In this document: positions 1-6,254 of the stretch, one piece after another
Layout: every line of letters starts with the position of its first letter
How positions within the stretch are numbered: the first letter of the stretch is position 1
Source of the DNA: Clostridia bacterium
GTDB lineage: Bacteria > Bacillota > Clostridia > Christensenellales > Borkfalkiaceae
Direction: 5' to 3'
Assembly: GCA_017620875.1 (NCBI GenBank)
Contig: JAGAUH010000130.1
Coordinates: forward strand, 1-7,787
DNA: 7,787 nt
The notes under the pieces: generated by a model
What the model saw: the letters and a program-made list of their open reading frames with translations, nothing else
The model's database searches: none
What the model was told of the DNA's origin: nothing
Translations under genes and position numbers: made by a program

Positions 1-2
1 AA

Positions 3-506
3 AAGGTATATAAAGGCGGTTTAAAAATTTTAACGGGTAGCACTACTGCTATTACTAACGGTTATAAAAATGCAGGTGGCAATTTAATGCTTGCTAACAA
101 CACCGATAATTTCGATAGGGGAACGCTTTCGGTAGACGTAACTTCGCCAACCGCTTCGGATAGTGGAATTATGTTTTGCGTAACGGATAACGGAATGTCT
201 TCTTATTGGGAGCAAGGGGTTAGTTATTATTTCTTCTTTATATCTCAAGCGGGACACGCTTATTTAGCAAAGGTAGATTACGGCAAGTGGACGGCTCTTA
301 CAACGGTTGCTATTTCCGGCTACACCTTAGGCAATACTTACAACGTAAAAATAGTGCTTAACGGAACTACTATTAGTTGCTACGTAAATAACCAACTTTA
401 TATAAACTATTCCGAATTTAACTTTTTAACGGGAACGGGTTACGGTTTAAGGACGGCAGTAAACGGCGTTAGTTTTGTAAACTTTAAAATAAGTAATAAC
501 GTTTAA
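3..506 (+). CDS. C-terminal part of a probable extracellular LamG/ConA-like beta-sandwich protein (5' end outside window)
   Basis: The frame is open from the first complete codon at base 3, so this is the last 167 residues of a larger protein. The first in-window ATG (87) is probably internal, because the sequence before it is equally protein-like. The visible part is rich in Gly, Thr, Asn, Tyr and alternating hydrophobic strands, with no transmembrane segment. A segment reading 'YNVKIVLNGTTISCYVNNQL', followed by 'GTGYGLRT' and a final 'VNFKISN', has the layout of the last strands of laminin-G/concanavalin-A-like lectin or glucanase domains. In that fold a bound surface is described by 'inner constant, curvature, gap, final strand'. 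I infer a secreted or surface carbohydrate-binding or glycan-active protein; no catalytic residues can be assigned from this fragment. The gene ends 8 nt before a strong terminator and is therefore transcriptionally separate from the sigma factor that follows. Confidence 0.7.
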   Translation, partial: KVYKGGLKILTGSTTAITNGYKNAGGNLMLANNTDNFDRGTLSVDVTSPTASDSGIMFCVTDNGMSSYWEQGVSYYFFFISQAGHAYLAKVDYGKWTALTTVAISGYTLGNTYNVKIVLNGTTISCYVNNQLYINYSEFNFLTGTGYGLRTAVNGVSFVNFKISNNV

Positions 507-513
507 AATAATT

Positions 514-553
514 TACACCCAAAGGGTTTATTACCCTTTGGGTGTATTTTTTT
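514..553 (+). terminator. Intrinsic terminator of the upstream surface-protein gene
   Basis: A perfect 13-bp inverted repeat (514-526 with 534-546, left arm TACACCCAAAGGG) encloses a 7-nt loop and is followed by seven T residues (547-553). It lies 8 nt after the stop codon of the preceding gene. Confidence 0.95.
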
Positions 554-666
554 AATAAATTTTAAAAATTTTTTAACTTTTTTTAAATTTTTTGGGACAA
601 ACGCTTTTTTAAATAGTTTTTGTTTACGTAAGCAGATAAAAAGGTGTATACTAAACTTGTTTTATT

Positions 667-675
667 TGATATAAT
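667..675 (+). promoter_or_regulatory. Extended -10 promoter of the ECF sigma/anti-sigma operon
   Basis: TG-A-TATAAT (667-675) is a perfect extended -10 element. No good -35 is seen 17 nt upstream, which is common for extended -10 promoters. Predicted transcription start is near 682, giving a leader of about 16 nt before ATG 698. This placement argues against the upstream GTG at 644 as the start codon, since it would lie before the transcript begins. I see no convincing ECF-type autoregulatory promoter. Confidence 0.6.
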
Positions 676-697
676 TAATTTTACTTTAGGCGAACAA

Positions 698-1246
698 ATG
701 ATTAACAACGTAGATTTTAAACAAATTAACGACCTTATTATTAGTGTTAAATTAAAGCAAAAAGGTGCTGTAGAGTCGTTACATAAAGCGTTTTCTCCAA
801 GGCTATACTATATCGCATTAAAATATTTTAAGGGGGATACCGCGCAAGAGTTTATCCAAGATTTTTGGGCGGATATACAAACCATTTGCAATAAATGGCG
901 TATTCATAGTCACGGTTTGGGGTATTTAATAAAGGTTGCCGAAAATAAGGCTAAAACTAGGCTAAAAAGGGACAAACTAAAAACTAGCAGAGAAACTTGC
1001 GTCAGTGTAGAAACAATGGCTAATTTGGCGGTTTCTAGCGCCTCGATAGAAGAGCAAGAAAGACGAGATATGATAACTAGAGCATTTTTAGTTTTAGACG
1101 AGTTAGAAAGGAAAATTATTTTAGAAACTTTTTACGCTTGCAAAACTATTAGAGAAATTGCTAGGAAAAACGACTTGAGTAAATCTACCGCGGAGAGAAT
1201 AAAGCAAACCGCGTTAGAAAAAATGAGAGTCTTTTTAAGTAAATAG
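698..1246 (+). CDS. ECF-type sigma-70 family RNA polymerase sigma factor
   Basis: A 182-residue protein from ATG 698, with an AGG-type ribosome site at 688-690. The frame extends upstream to GTG 644, but that start has no ribosome site and lies before the likely promoter. Residues about 25-95 look like sigma region 2: an aromatic/acidic stretch with 'AQEFIQDFWADI' as the core-binding helix, then a basic segment ending in 'TRLKRDK'. Residues about 125-180 are region 4, with a helix-turn-helix around 149-172 ('IREIARKNDLSKSTAERIKQ') that would read the -35 element. Regions 1 and 3 are absent, and the length is normal for group 4 (ECF) sigmas. It redirects RNA polymerase in the cytoplasm to an unknown regulon. 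The next gene, 8 nt downstream, encodes a one-TM protein that is probably its anti-sigma factor. No ECF subgroup can be assigned by eye. Confidence 0.85.
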   Translation: MINNVDFKQINDLIISVKLKQKGAVESLHKAFSPRLYYIALKYFKGDTAQEFIQDFWADIQTICNKWRIHSHGLGYLIKVAENKAKTRLKRDKLKTSRETCVSVETMANLAVSSASIEEQERRDMITRAFLVLDELERKIILETFYACKTIREIARKNDLSKSTAERIKQTALEKMRVFLSK

Positions 1247-1254
1247 GGGGAATT

Positions 1255-1926
1255 ATGAAATTAGAGCAATTAGAAAAAGAAATTTTAGACTATATAGATA
1301 ATACCGAATATAGTCAACAAACAGATTTAAAAAAGTATAGGCAAAAACAAGAGCAAGTAAAAGTAAAAACTAACAATAGGGTTTGGGTTTATTCGCTAGT
1401 GTCGTCTATGGTGGCGGTTGTTATTATTTTTTGCGCAATATTGCCTTTTGTGTTAAAAAAAGACGCTCCGCAAGAAAAATTGGTTTATACTACTCAAGCG
1501 GAAATAGATTTTTATAACCTAGATTTATTCGAGCAGGTTTATCCGCTTTTAGATAATAAGCCAAAGCAATTAAAATTTGCCCCTTTTAACAAAAAAGCAA
1601 GCCAAAAAATAGTAGATAGTCAAAACCAAAAAGTGCTAGGCGCTTTTGCCGAGTTAGAGTTTACTTTTGACAATACTAACAAGGCAATTTTAACTATGTA
1701 TATAATAAACGAAAAATACGATATTAAACCGATAGATACCCAAATAGAAACCGACGAAACTATCGTTTGGACGGATAATATAATCGTTAATTATTTAGAA
1801 GGTTCCAACGGCGAACTTGCCTATTACGAGTTTTCTTTTAACTACCAAGGATATAGGCATTATTATAAACTTTGTCCGCAACAAGTATGCGAAAAAGAAA
1901 CGCTTTTTAACAACGTATTTAAATAA
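1255..1926 (+). CDS. One-TM membrane protein, probable anti-sigma factor
   Basis: A 223-residue protein starting 8 nt after the sigma gene stop, with ribosome site AGGGGG at 1245-1250. It has three parts: a charged cytoplasmic N-terminus of about 43 residues with coiled-coil-like Lys/Gln/Glu content (LEQLEKEILDYI, then KKYRQKQEQVKVK); one transmembrane helix at about 44-67; and an exported domain of about 155 residues. The exported part alternates beta-like strands with acidic residues and ends with C207 and C212 close together, possibly a disulfide. This order, plus co-transcription directly after an ECF sigma, is typical of anti-sigma factors that hold the sigma at the membrane through the short N-terminus and sense an external signal. 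I see no HxxxCxxC zinc motif, so it is not a ZAS-type anti-sigma. The role is inferred from architecture and position. Confidence 0.7.
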   Translation: MKLEQLEKEILDYIDNTEYSQQTDLKKYRQKQEQVKVKTNNRVWVYSLVSSMVAVVIIFCAILPFVLKKDAPQEKLVYTTQAEIDFYNLDLFEQVYPLLDNKPKQLKFAPFNKKASQKIVDSQNQKVLGAFAELEFTFDNTNKAILTMYIINEKYDIKPIDTQIETDETIVWTDNIIVNYLEGSNGELAYYEFSFNYQGYRHYYKLCPQQVCEKETLFNNVFK

Positions 1927-1943
1927 TAAAACGTGTTTAACTT

Positions 1944-1980
1944 GTCATTATGAGTAAATTTTAATTTGTGTGAAAATCCT
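1944..1980 (+). repeat. Degenerate copy of the GTCATTCTGAGCGA repeat
   Basis: This starts GTCATTATGAG and ends GTGAAAATCCT, which fits the ends (GTCATTCTGAG ... AAGAATCT) of the better preserved copies downstream. The centre has decayed to A/T. It lies 18 nt after the anti-sigma stop. Confidence 0.45.
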
Positions 1981-2012
1981 TATTTTTAAAATACGGATAT
2001 CTTACAATATTG

Positions 2013-2223
2013 GTCATTCTGGGCGAGTGTAACGAGCGTAAGAATCTATTTTAGATTAGGCTATACGAACAAAGAAAAGACTCTCACGGCTATCGCCTCA
2101 GAGTGACAGATAGTGTTAAGATTTTTTAAAACAAGGCAGTAAAATTAGTTTACTAATTTATTCTGAGCGAATTATAGGCAAGCGAGAAAATTTTATAATA
2201 TATAGTATTGTTTATTTCTTCTT
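2013..2223 (+). repeat. Tandem repeat unit, copy 1 (211 bp, palindromic/MITE-like)
   Basis: First unit of a tandem duplication whose next copy begins at 2224. The first 95 bp are an imperfect inverted repeat. The left arm is 2013-2047, beginning GTCATTCTGGGCGAG and ending AAGAATCT. The right arm is 2078-2107, which reads GTCACTCTGAGGCGA... on the reverse strand. Inside is a short AATCT/AGATT hairpin. A third, decayed form of the same motif (TTCTGAGCGA ... GCAAGCGAGAAAATT) occupies 2161-2192. No open reading frame or transposase is present, so this is a non-autonomous dispersed element of the 'GTCATTCTGAGCGA' type I recognise from intergenic regions of low-GC anaerobes. Confidence 0.85.
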
Positions 2224-2433
2224 GTCATTCTGAGCGAGTGTAACGGGCGTAAGAATCTATTTTAGATTAGGCTATACGAATAAAGAAAAGACTCTCACGG
2301 CTATCGCCTTAGAGTGACAGATAGTGTTAAGATTTTTAAAACAAGGCAGTAAAATTAGTTTACTAATTTATTCTGAGCGAATTATAAGCAAGCGAGAAAA
2401 TTTTATAATATATAGTATTGTTTATTTCTTCTT
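2224..2433 (+). repeat. Tandem repeat unit, copy 2 (210 bp)
   Basis: By reading the two units side by side I count five substitutions (for example GGGCGAG in copy 1 against GAGCGAG here) and one T missing from a T run, so identity is about 97%. The near-identity over the whole unit, including its non-palindromic 100-bp tail, indicates a recent segmental duplication, not two independent insertions. Confidence 0.9.
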
Positions 2434-2470
2434 GTCATTATTAGCGAGCAGTAAGCGAGCGTGAGAATCT
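2434..2470 (+). repeat. Partial third copy of the repeat
   Basis: It starts GTCATTATTAGCGAG and ends GTGAGAATCT exactly where a third tandem unit would begin, but the similarity stops at 2470. It is more diverged than copies 1 and 2, so it is likely the older element next to which the duplication occurred. Confidence 0.7.
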
Positions 2471-2500
2471 TGCAATAAGTATTTATCCAATAAATCGCAT

Positions 2501-2535
2501 AAAAATAGCCCCACTTATTAACAAAGTGGGGCTAT
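2501..2535 (-). terminator. Intrinsic terminator of the minus-strand ArsR-type gene
   Basis: A perfect 12-bp stem (2505-2516 with 2524-2535, arm ATAGCCCCACTT) has a 7-nt loop. On the minus strand it runs into a T tract (A residues 2501-2505 on the plus strand). It lies about 80 nt after the stop codon of the regulator gene. On the plus strand no T run follows immediately. Confidence 0.85.
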
Positions 2536-2613
2536 ATAACGCTGAATTGACTATTTTTTTGGTTTTTTAAACAATAATATGATTTAATTGTATAAGAAAA
2601 CTTTGAAAATGGG

Positions 2614-3560
2614 TTATTTTTCGGTATATTTTGCAACTAACAATATGTCTTGTTTGTGGTTGCCAAAGCAATCGCCAAAAAGGTTAAATTCGCCGTAATG
2701 CTGGGCGTTTGGTTTGTTATAAATAGAAAATAAAATTTTGTTTCCTAAGTTTAAATCTAAATCTTTTAAGGTTGTTTTAGATACCTTTTGAGAGTTTAAA
2801 AAAGTGCCGTCGTTAGTGATAGAAATGGTTACTAGCGTGCCGTATTGGGTGTTTTCGTTTCCCCACCAATCGGGTGAAAGTTTGCCCCTTATTCCACCAA
2901 AGTCGCCTAAAGAAGTATAGGTGCAAAGTTCTTTATTATTTACCGCAAAGGTAATATCGCTTTTCCAATCGTTTCTATAAAATCTTGCCTCGGAACAAAG
3001 TTCTAAACTAAAAGATATTTCTTCTATATCGGAGTTAAAAGTAAAACTATTGTCAAAGCCGTAAGATACTTTTCCGCCGTCTGTCCAAAGTAGTTTTGCT
3101 TTAAATCTGTCGCTAGAAAAAAGTTTGTTTGTTAGGGTATAAATTTTTTCTTGGCTAGCAACGTGTGCAACTTTTAAGTCGGCTTCTAAATATTCGCCAA
3201 CCCCAACGCTTTGTTCAAAAATTTTGGTTTGATTATTTATAACGTTTGCTTGTTTAAAAAGCATTCCGCTAAAATTAACGAAGTAAACTATTGCTTTGCC
3301 TTTTTTCCCCGGTAAATATCTACCTTCTATAATGCCACCTTCTTGCAAAAGGTTTAGGTGAAATAGGGCGGTAGAGTTTGTTATTGAATTTAGTTTTGCA
3401 ATTTCTACAAGCGTCATTGGTTGTTGGTTTATTTGCCTAAACATTTTTAACCTTATAGGCGAGGCTATTGCGTGTCCAAAACTTTCTATTTTTTATCGCA
3501 ACTCTCGTCCATTAAAGATAAGGTTTTTAAAGAATCTAAATTAATATTTTGCGTATCCAT
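2614..3560 (-). CDS. ArsR-family transcriptional regulator, apparently frameshifted near its N-terminus
   Basis: The main open frame (3444 down to 2614) encodes 276 residues but starts in the middle of a winged-helix domain. In-frame coding continues upstream as KIESFGHAIASPIRLK until a stop at 3493-3495. A good ATG at 3560 opens a 24-codon frame (MDTQNINLDSLKTLSLMDES...) that runs into the same place one base out of register, at six A residues (plus-strand T 3489-3494). One extra A would join both into a 315-residue protein. Joined, residues about 25-95 form the ArsR-like DNA-binding domain. The C-terminal part is a beta-rich domain with motifs DWKSDITF, SLGDFGGIRGKLSPDWW and FNLFGDCFGNHKQDI. 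I recognise this architecture from Bacillota regulators usually near carbohydrate genes, so a sugar-type ligand is inferred. No such genes are adjacent here. The break may be a real mutation, slippage or a sequencing error. Confidence 0.8.
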
Positions 3561-3566
3561 AATAAA

Positions 3567-3595
3567 ATTTTAACAAAAAATACAGTTTAAGTCAA
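3567..3595 (-). promoter_or_regulatory. Sigma-A-type promoter of the ArsR-type gene, predicting a leaderless mRNA
   Basis: On the minus strand TTGACT (3590-3595), a 17-nt spacer and TAAAAT (3567-3572) form a near-consensus promoter. Only six bases separate the -10 from ATG 3560, so the expected start point falls on or next to the A of the start codon. No Shine-Dalgarno sequence exists before this ATG. It also supports 3560, not 3444, as the gene start. Confidence 0.75.
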
Positions 3596-3621
3596 TATTT
3601 AGTCTAAAATTATCAACTAAT

Positions 3622-3649
3622 AAAAAAATAGCCACCAAAACGGTGGCTA
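3622..3649 (-). terminator. Intrinsic terminator of the TerB-like/TIR operon
   Basis: An 8-bp stem (3629-3636 with 3642-3649, arm TAGCCACC) has a 5-nt loop. On the minus strand it is followed by seven T residues (plus-strand A 3622-3628). It is 31 nt after the TIR gene stop and insulates the operon from the ArsR-type gene promoter beyond it. Confidence 0.9.
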
Positions 3650-3680
3650 AATATTTTTGAATTTAATACAACCCATATTT

Positions 3681-4445
3681 TTAAAATAAATCGTTTTTAA
3701 TATCTTGTAACACTCTTGTTGCAATAGTGTCGCAAAGGCTTTCTATCGTGGTCGTATCGTCAAATTCTATTATGGGATAAGTATAAAATTTTAAACTAGT
3801 AGGTATATCTACAAAGAGTGGCTTTAACACGTAAAATTTACTAGAGTTTTTTATTAAAGAATTTAATTCTTGTTGGCAAGCAACGCTATTTGCATAAGTG
3901 CTAGATAACACTATTATTGCAAAGCCGTATTCGGTGGTTTTTTTAATTTGAGTTTGTATCTCGCTAAACCAATTGGTGCCTGCAGTTAAATCTTCCGTTG
4001 TCCACACGTCAAAGTCTTTTTTAATAAGGGTATCTACAAGCGGTTTTACAAAGTCGTAATCTCTGCGAGCGTAAGAAATAAAAACTTTTAGTTTTAAACA
4101 AATGTCTTGTATCTTTTGTATAATTTCTTCTATTGGTTTACTTAGGTCTAAATGCCAAATATATTTTTTGTTGTTATAGTATATATAATCTTTTTCCATT
4201 TTAACGTATTTAGATTGTACCGCACTTTTGCTATCGCAAAAAACACACCACTCGCGGTTATCTATTTCTCGTTTGATAAGATTATCCAGTTCTATTCTAC
4301 CTTCTTCCGTGTCGGTGTTTAAGCAACGCAAATGAAAGGCTAACGGATTGTGTCCTAGTCTCTCAAATTCGTTTCTTATTTGTCTTACTTTTAAAATATC
4401 TTTGCTACTATGGGATAAAAATATCCAACAACCACCGTTTTTCAT
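3681..4445 (-). CDS. Protein with two tandem TIR domains
   Basis: A 254-residue soluble protein with no signal peptide or membrane segment. TIR domain 1 covers about residues 5-100: first strand WIFLSHSSKD, long central helix ending EIDNREWCVFCDS, then SAVQSKYVKMEKDYI with E84 at the position of the catalytic glutamate of NAD-cleaving TIRs. TIR domain 2 covers about 118-225: strand VFISYARRDYDFV, BB-loop-like DVWTTEDLTAGTNW (147-159), strand FAIIVLSSTYANS, then VACQQELNSL with E193 matching the catalytic glutamate seen in 'WCxxEL' motifs. Bacterial TIRs cleave NAD+ or make cyclic ADP-ribose signals, often in phage defence such as Thoeris. Both glutamates present suggests two active sites or an active/regulatory pair. 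It follows a TerB-like gene with 1 nt between them and has no clear ribosome site of its own (TTAGATAGT before ATG), so translation is probably coupled. Three of four His codons are CAT. Confidence 0.85.
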   Translation of the reverse strand: MKNGGCWIFLSHSSKDILKVRQIRNEFERLGHNPLAFHLRCLNTDTEEGRIELDNLIKREIDNREWCVFCDSKSAVQSKYVKMEKDYIYYNNKKYIWHLDLSKPIEEIIQKIQDICLKLKVFISYARRDYDFVKPLVDTLIKKDFDVWTTEDLTAGTNWFSEIQTQIKKTTEYGFAIIVLSSTYANSVACQQELNSLIKNSSKFYVLKPLFVDIPTSLKFYTYPIIEFDDTTTIESLCDTIATRVLQDIKNDLF

Positions 4446-4446
4446 A

Positions 4447-4869
4447 CTATCTAACTAAGTCGTTAATAAATAAGGATTCCGGCTCTGTAATATAGCCTTT
4501 AATAGCGCAATAACCAAGCGCGTAAACCGCAACGGCAAGTTTAACGTCTTTGCCGTATTTGTTTGCTTCTCGTATGGCTTGCGTAAACTTTTTGCTTAAA
4601 CTTGCGGTGCTAGATAAAAATTCGTCGTAAGAAGGGGATTTGTTAGTAACGCGTTTAAAAATTTGATATTCGTCCACACTAGGTCTTCCGTCTGTAGCGG
4701 CAATTACAAGCGCCATATCTAGTGCCGTGCTCCAACCTGCAAAAGAACCTAAAACCCCTTTAAACGCTTCTTCCATTTTTTTATATTCTTTAGCGCTAAC
4801 CGCAATTTTTTCTTCGCGAGAGAAGGTGTTTCTTCTGTCAAAAATTTGTTGTAAATTAGGACTTAACAT
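4447..4869 (-). CDS. TerB-like all-helical protein, first gene of the TIR operon
   Basis: A 140-residue cytoplasmic protein with ribosome site AAGGAGT (4874-4880), 4 nt before the ATG. It is predicted to be all helical. The segment ALDMALVIAATDGRPSVDEY (about 49-68) has the signature of TerB/tellurite-resistance-like domains, where an 'A-x-A-A-x-D-G' turn followed by an acidic helix carries conserved Asp/Glu residues thought to bind a metal. A second similar helix-turn-helix, AVYALGYCAIKGYITEPESL (113-132), resembles the pseudo-repeat of that fold. Conserved features here are D60 and G61, then E67. Similarity is by motif only, so the assignment is tentative. TerB-like proteins occur in stress and phage-defence loci and often act as sensors or scaffolds. 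The next gene, a double-TIR protein, begins 1 nt after this stop, so the two are likely partners (sensor and effector), by inference. Confidence 0.6.
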   Translation of the reverse strand: MLSPNLQQIFDRRNTFSREEKIAVSAKEYKKMEEAFKGVLGSFAGWSTALDMALVIAATDGRPSVDEYQIFKRVTNKSPSYDEFLSSTASLSKKFTQAIREANKYGKDVKLAVAVYALGYCAIKGYITEPESLFINDLVR

Positions 4870-4916
4870 TTTTACTCCTTTTGCCTAAAACTAGGCGTGC
4901 TCAATTTAATATAATT

Positions 4917-4945
4917 ATTATATATGATAAAAATTAAAAAATCAA
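4917..4945 (-). promoter_or_regulatory. Promoter of the TerB-like/TIR operon
   Basis: On the minus strand TTGATT (4940-4945), a 17-nt spacer and TATAAT (4917-4922). Predicted start is near 4910, giving a leader of about 40 nt. The leader contains a 5-bp hairpin (GCCTA/TAGGC, 4883-4896) just before the ribosome site. This hairpin is small and may be without function. Confidence 0.75.
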
Positions 4946-5017
4946 TACTAAAATATAATATATTTTTTTATAGGTCTAGTTTGCGTAATTAATAAAGGTA
5001 AACTTAGGGGTAAAGGG

Positions 5018-5046
5018 TTGACTTTTTGGCGTGGGTAATGTATAAT
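5018..5046 (+). promoter_or_regulatory. Promoter of trpS
   Basis: TTGACT (5018-5023), a 17-nt spacer and TATAAT (5041-5046) are almost consensus. Predicted start is near 5053, leaving about 25 nt before ATG 5078 with a TAGGAG ribosome site at 5067-5072. The leader is too short for a T-box riboswitch. Confidence 0.9.
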
Positions 5047-5077
5047 TTTATTCGTTATTTAATTAGTAGGAGTTATT

Positions 5078-6067
5078 ATGGACAGATTACTTACGGGCTT
5101 ACAACCAAGTGGAACTTTAACTATAGGAAATTATAGTGGTGGTATAAATCAAGTTTTAAACTATCAAAAAAATTACGAAACGTTTTTATTCGTTCCGGAT
5201 ATGCACGCAACTACCGTTACGCAAGATCCCGAAGCCTTAAGAAGAAATATAAGAAATGCCGTTGCAGTTTATCTTGCTTGTGGGGTAGACGTAAACTTAC
5301 CTAATATGCACTTATATATTCAAAGCGAAAACTTGTATCACGCAAACCTTTCTTGGATATTAGAGTGTCACGCATATTTTGGCGAAATGAGTCGTATGCA
5401 CCAATTTAAAGAAAAATCTAAAAAGAACGAAAACTTTACTTGCGGATTATACACTTATCCTATACTTATGGCAAGTGATATACTTTTATACGACGCAAAA
5501 TACGTTCCTACGGGTATAGACCAAAAACAACACGTAGAACTTGCAAGAAACTTGGCGTTAAGGTTTAACAATAGGTACAAAGGGGAATATTTCGTTTGCC
5601 CAGAATCTATTATTCCAAAGGTAGGCGCAAGCATTAAAGATTTGCAAAACCCTGCTAAAAAAATGAGCAAGAGTTGCGAAAATCCAAAAAGTTCTATTTT
5701 CCTTTTAGATCCCGAAAACGTAGTTCGCAAAAAAATTATGTCTGCCGTTACCGATAGCGAAGGTAAAATTTATTACGACGAAGAAAATAAAGCGGGACTT
5801 AGTAACCTAATTACTATTTATTCTATTTTTAGTGGACTTAGTATAGAGCAAGTAGTTGCAAAGTTCGACGGGGCAGGCTATGGCGACTTTAAAAAGGATT
5901 TAGCAAACCTACTTTGCGAAAGACTTGTTGTTATACAAGATAAATATAACCAAATTATAAATTCTTCTATTATAGACGACGCGTTAGATGCCGGTAGAGA
6001 ATTTACTACTAAAATTGCAAAAGAAAAATACGAACAAATCCGTAAAGCAGTAGGCTACGGAAGATAA
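5078..6067 (+). CDS. trpS: Tryptophan--tRNA ligase (tryptophanyl-tRNA synthetase)
   Basis: A 329-residue class I aminoacyl-tRNA synthetase that charges tRNA-Trp with tryptophan in an ATP-dependent reaction in the cytoplasm; the family is normally about 330 residues. The HIGH-type ATP motif is PSGTLTIGNY (10-19) and the KMSKS loop is KKMSKS (194-199). Other family landmarks are FVPDMHATT (38-46), YPILMASDILLYDA (127-140), and VPTGIDQKQHVELARNLA (143-160) in the Trp-binding half. The start has a good ribosome site and strong promoter. The TrpRS identity rests on GIDQKQHVEL and MASDILLYDA, which differ from the tyrosyl enzyme. It is monocistronic: its transcript ends at the 6123 hairpin. It shares no operon with trp biosynthesis genes here. 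His codons are all CAC (6 of 6), a useful reference for host codon choice. Confidence 0.97.
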   Translation: MDRLLTGLQPSGTLTIGNYSGGINQVLNYQKNYETFLFVPDMHATTVTQDPEALRRNIRNAVAVYLACGVDVNLPNMHLYIQSENLYHANLSWILECHAYFGEMSRMHQFKEKSKKNENFTCGLYTYPILMASDILLYDAKYVPTGIDQKQHVELARNLALRFNNRYKGEYFVCPESIIPKVGASIKDLQNPAKKMSKSCENPKSSIFLLDPENVVRKKIMSAVTDSEGKIYYDEENKAGLSNLITIYSIFSGLSIEQVVAKFDGAGYGDFKKDLANLLCERLVVIQDKYNQIINSSIIDDALDAGREFTTKIAKEKYEQIRKAVGYGR

Positions 6068-6122
6068 TAGTAAAAATCACCTAAAATTTTTATTGTTGTC
6101 TTTTAAATAATTGTTTATTTTT

Positions 6123-6162
6123 AAAATGGTTTTGAAAGAGATATCAAAGCCATTTTTTTATA
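6123..6162 (+). terminator. Terminator after trpS, 40-nt repeat copy A
   Basis: A 13-bp stem with one G-U pair (6123-6135 with 6144-6156) is followed by seven T residues. This 40-nt stretch recurs at 7267-7306 with a single difference (A6136 against T7280). It lies 55 nt after the trpS stop. Confidence 0.9.
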
Positions 6163-6191
6163 CTGTCATTTTAGTTTTCTTGTGTTATAAT
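6163..6191 (+). promoter_or_regulatory. Candidate upstream promoter (P1) of the small-protein/lipoprotein cassette
   Basis: CTGTCA (6163-6168) with 4 of 6 consensus bases, a 17-nt spacer, and TGT-TATAAT, an extended -10 (6183-6191). It begins immediately after the T run of terminator copy A. Predicted start is near 6198, giving a leader of about 134 nt to ATG 6332. That leader contains an inverted repeat ATTGGAA/TTCCAAT (6198-6204, 6237-6243). Confidence 0.55.
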
Positions 6192-6254
6192 CTAACGATT
6201 GGAATACTGCGAAGTTGTAACCCCTTGCAAGCGAGTTTCCAATTTCTTGTATTC

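Noticed and set aside
644..697. GTG start of the sigma factor 54 nt upstream of ATG 698
   Set aside because: No ribosome site, and it would lie upstream of the extended -10 promoter (667-675). The added residues do not look like a sigma N-terminus.
2013..2470. CRISPR array
   Set aside because: Only two units of about 210 bp that match over their full length; no short repeats alternating with unique spacers.
5047..5077. T-box riboswitch before trpS
   Set aside because: The predicted transcript start is only about 25 nt before the ATG, far too short for a T-box leader, and no anti-terminator pairing is seen.
5455..5730. 91-codon minus-strand frame inside trpS
   Set aside because: Shadow of trpS in the opposite frame; no ribosome site or promoter.
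6189..6195. Integron attC-like site (ATCTAAC fits RYYYAAC) at the cassette edge
   Set aside because: No matching GTTRRRY partner was found at a suitable place, and there is no integrase in the window; the short motif is expected by chance.
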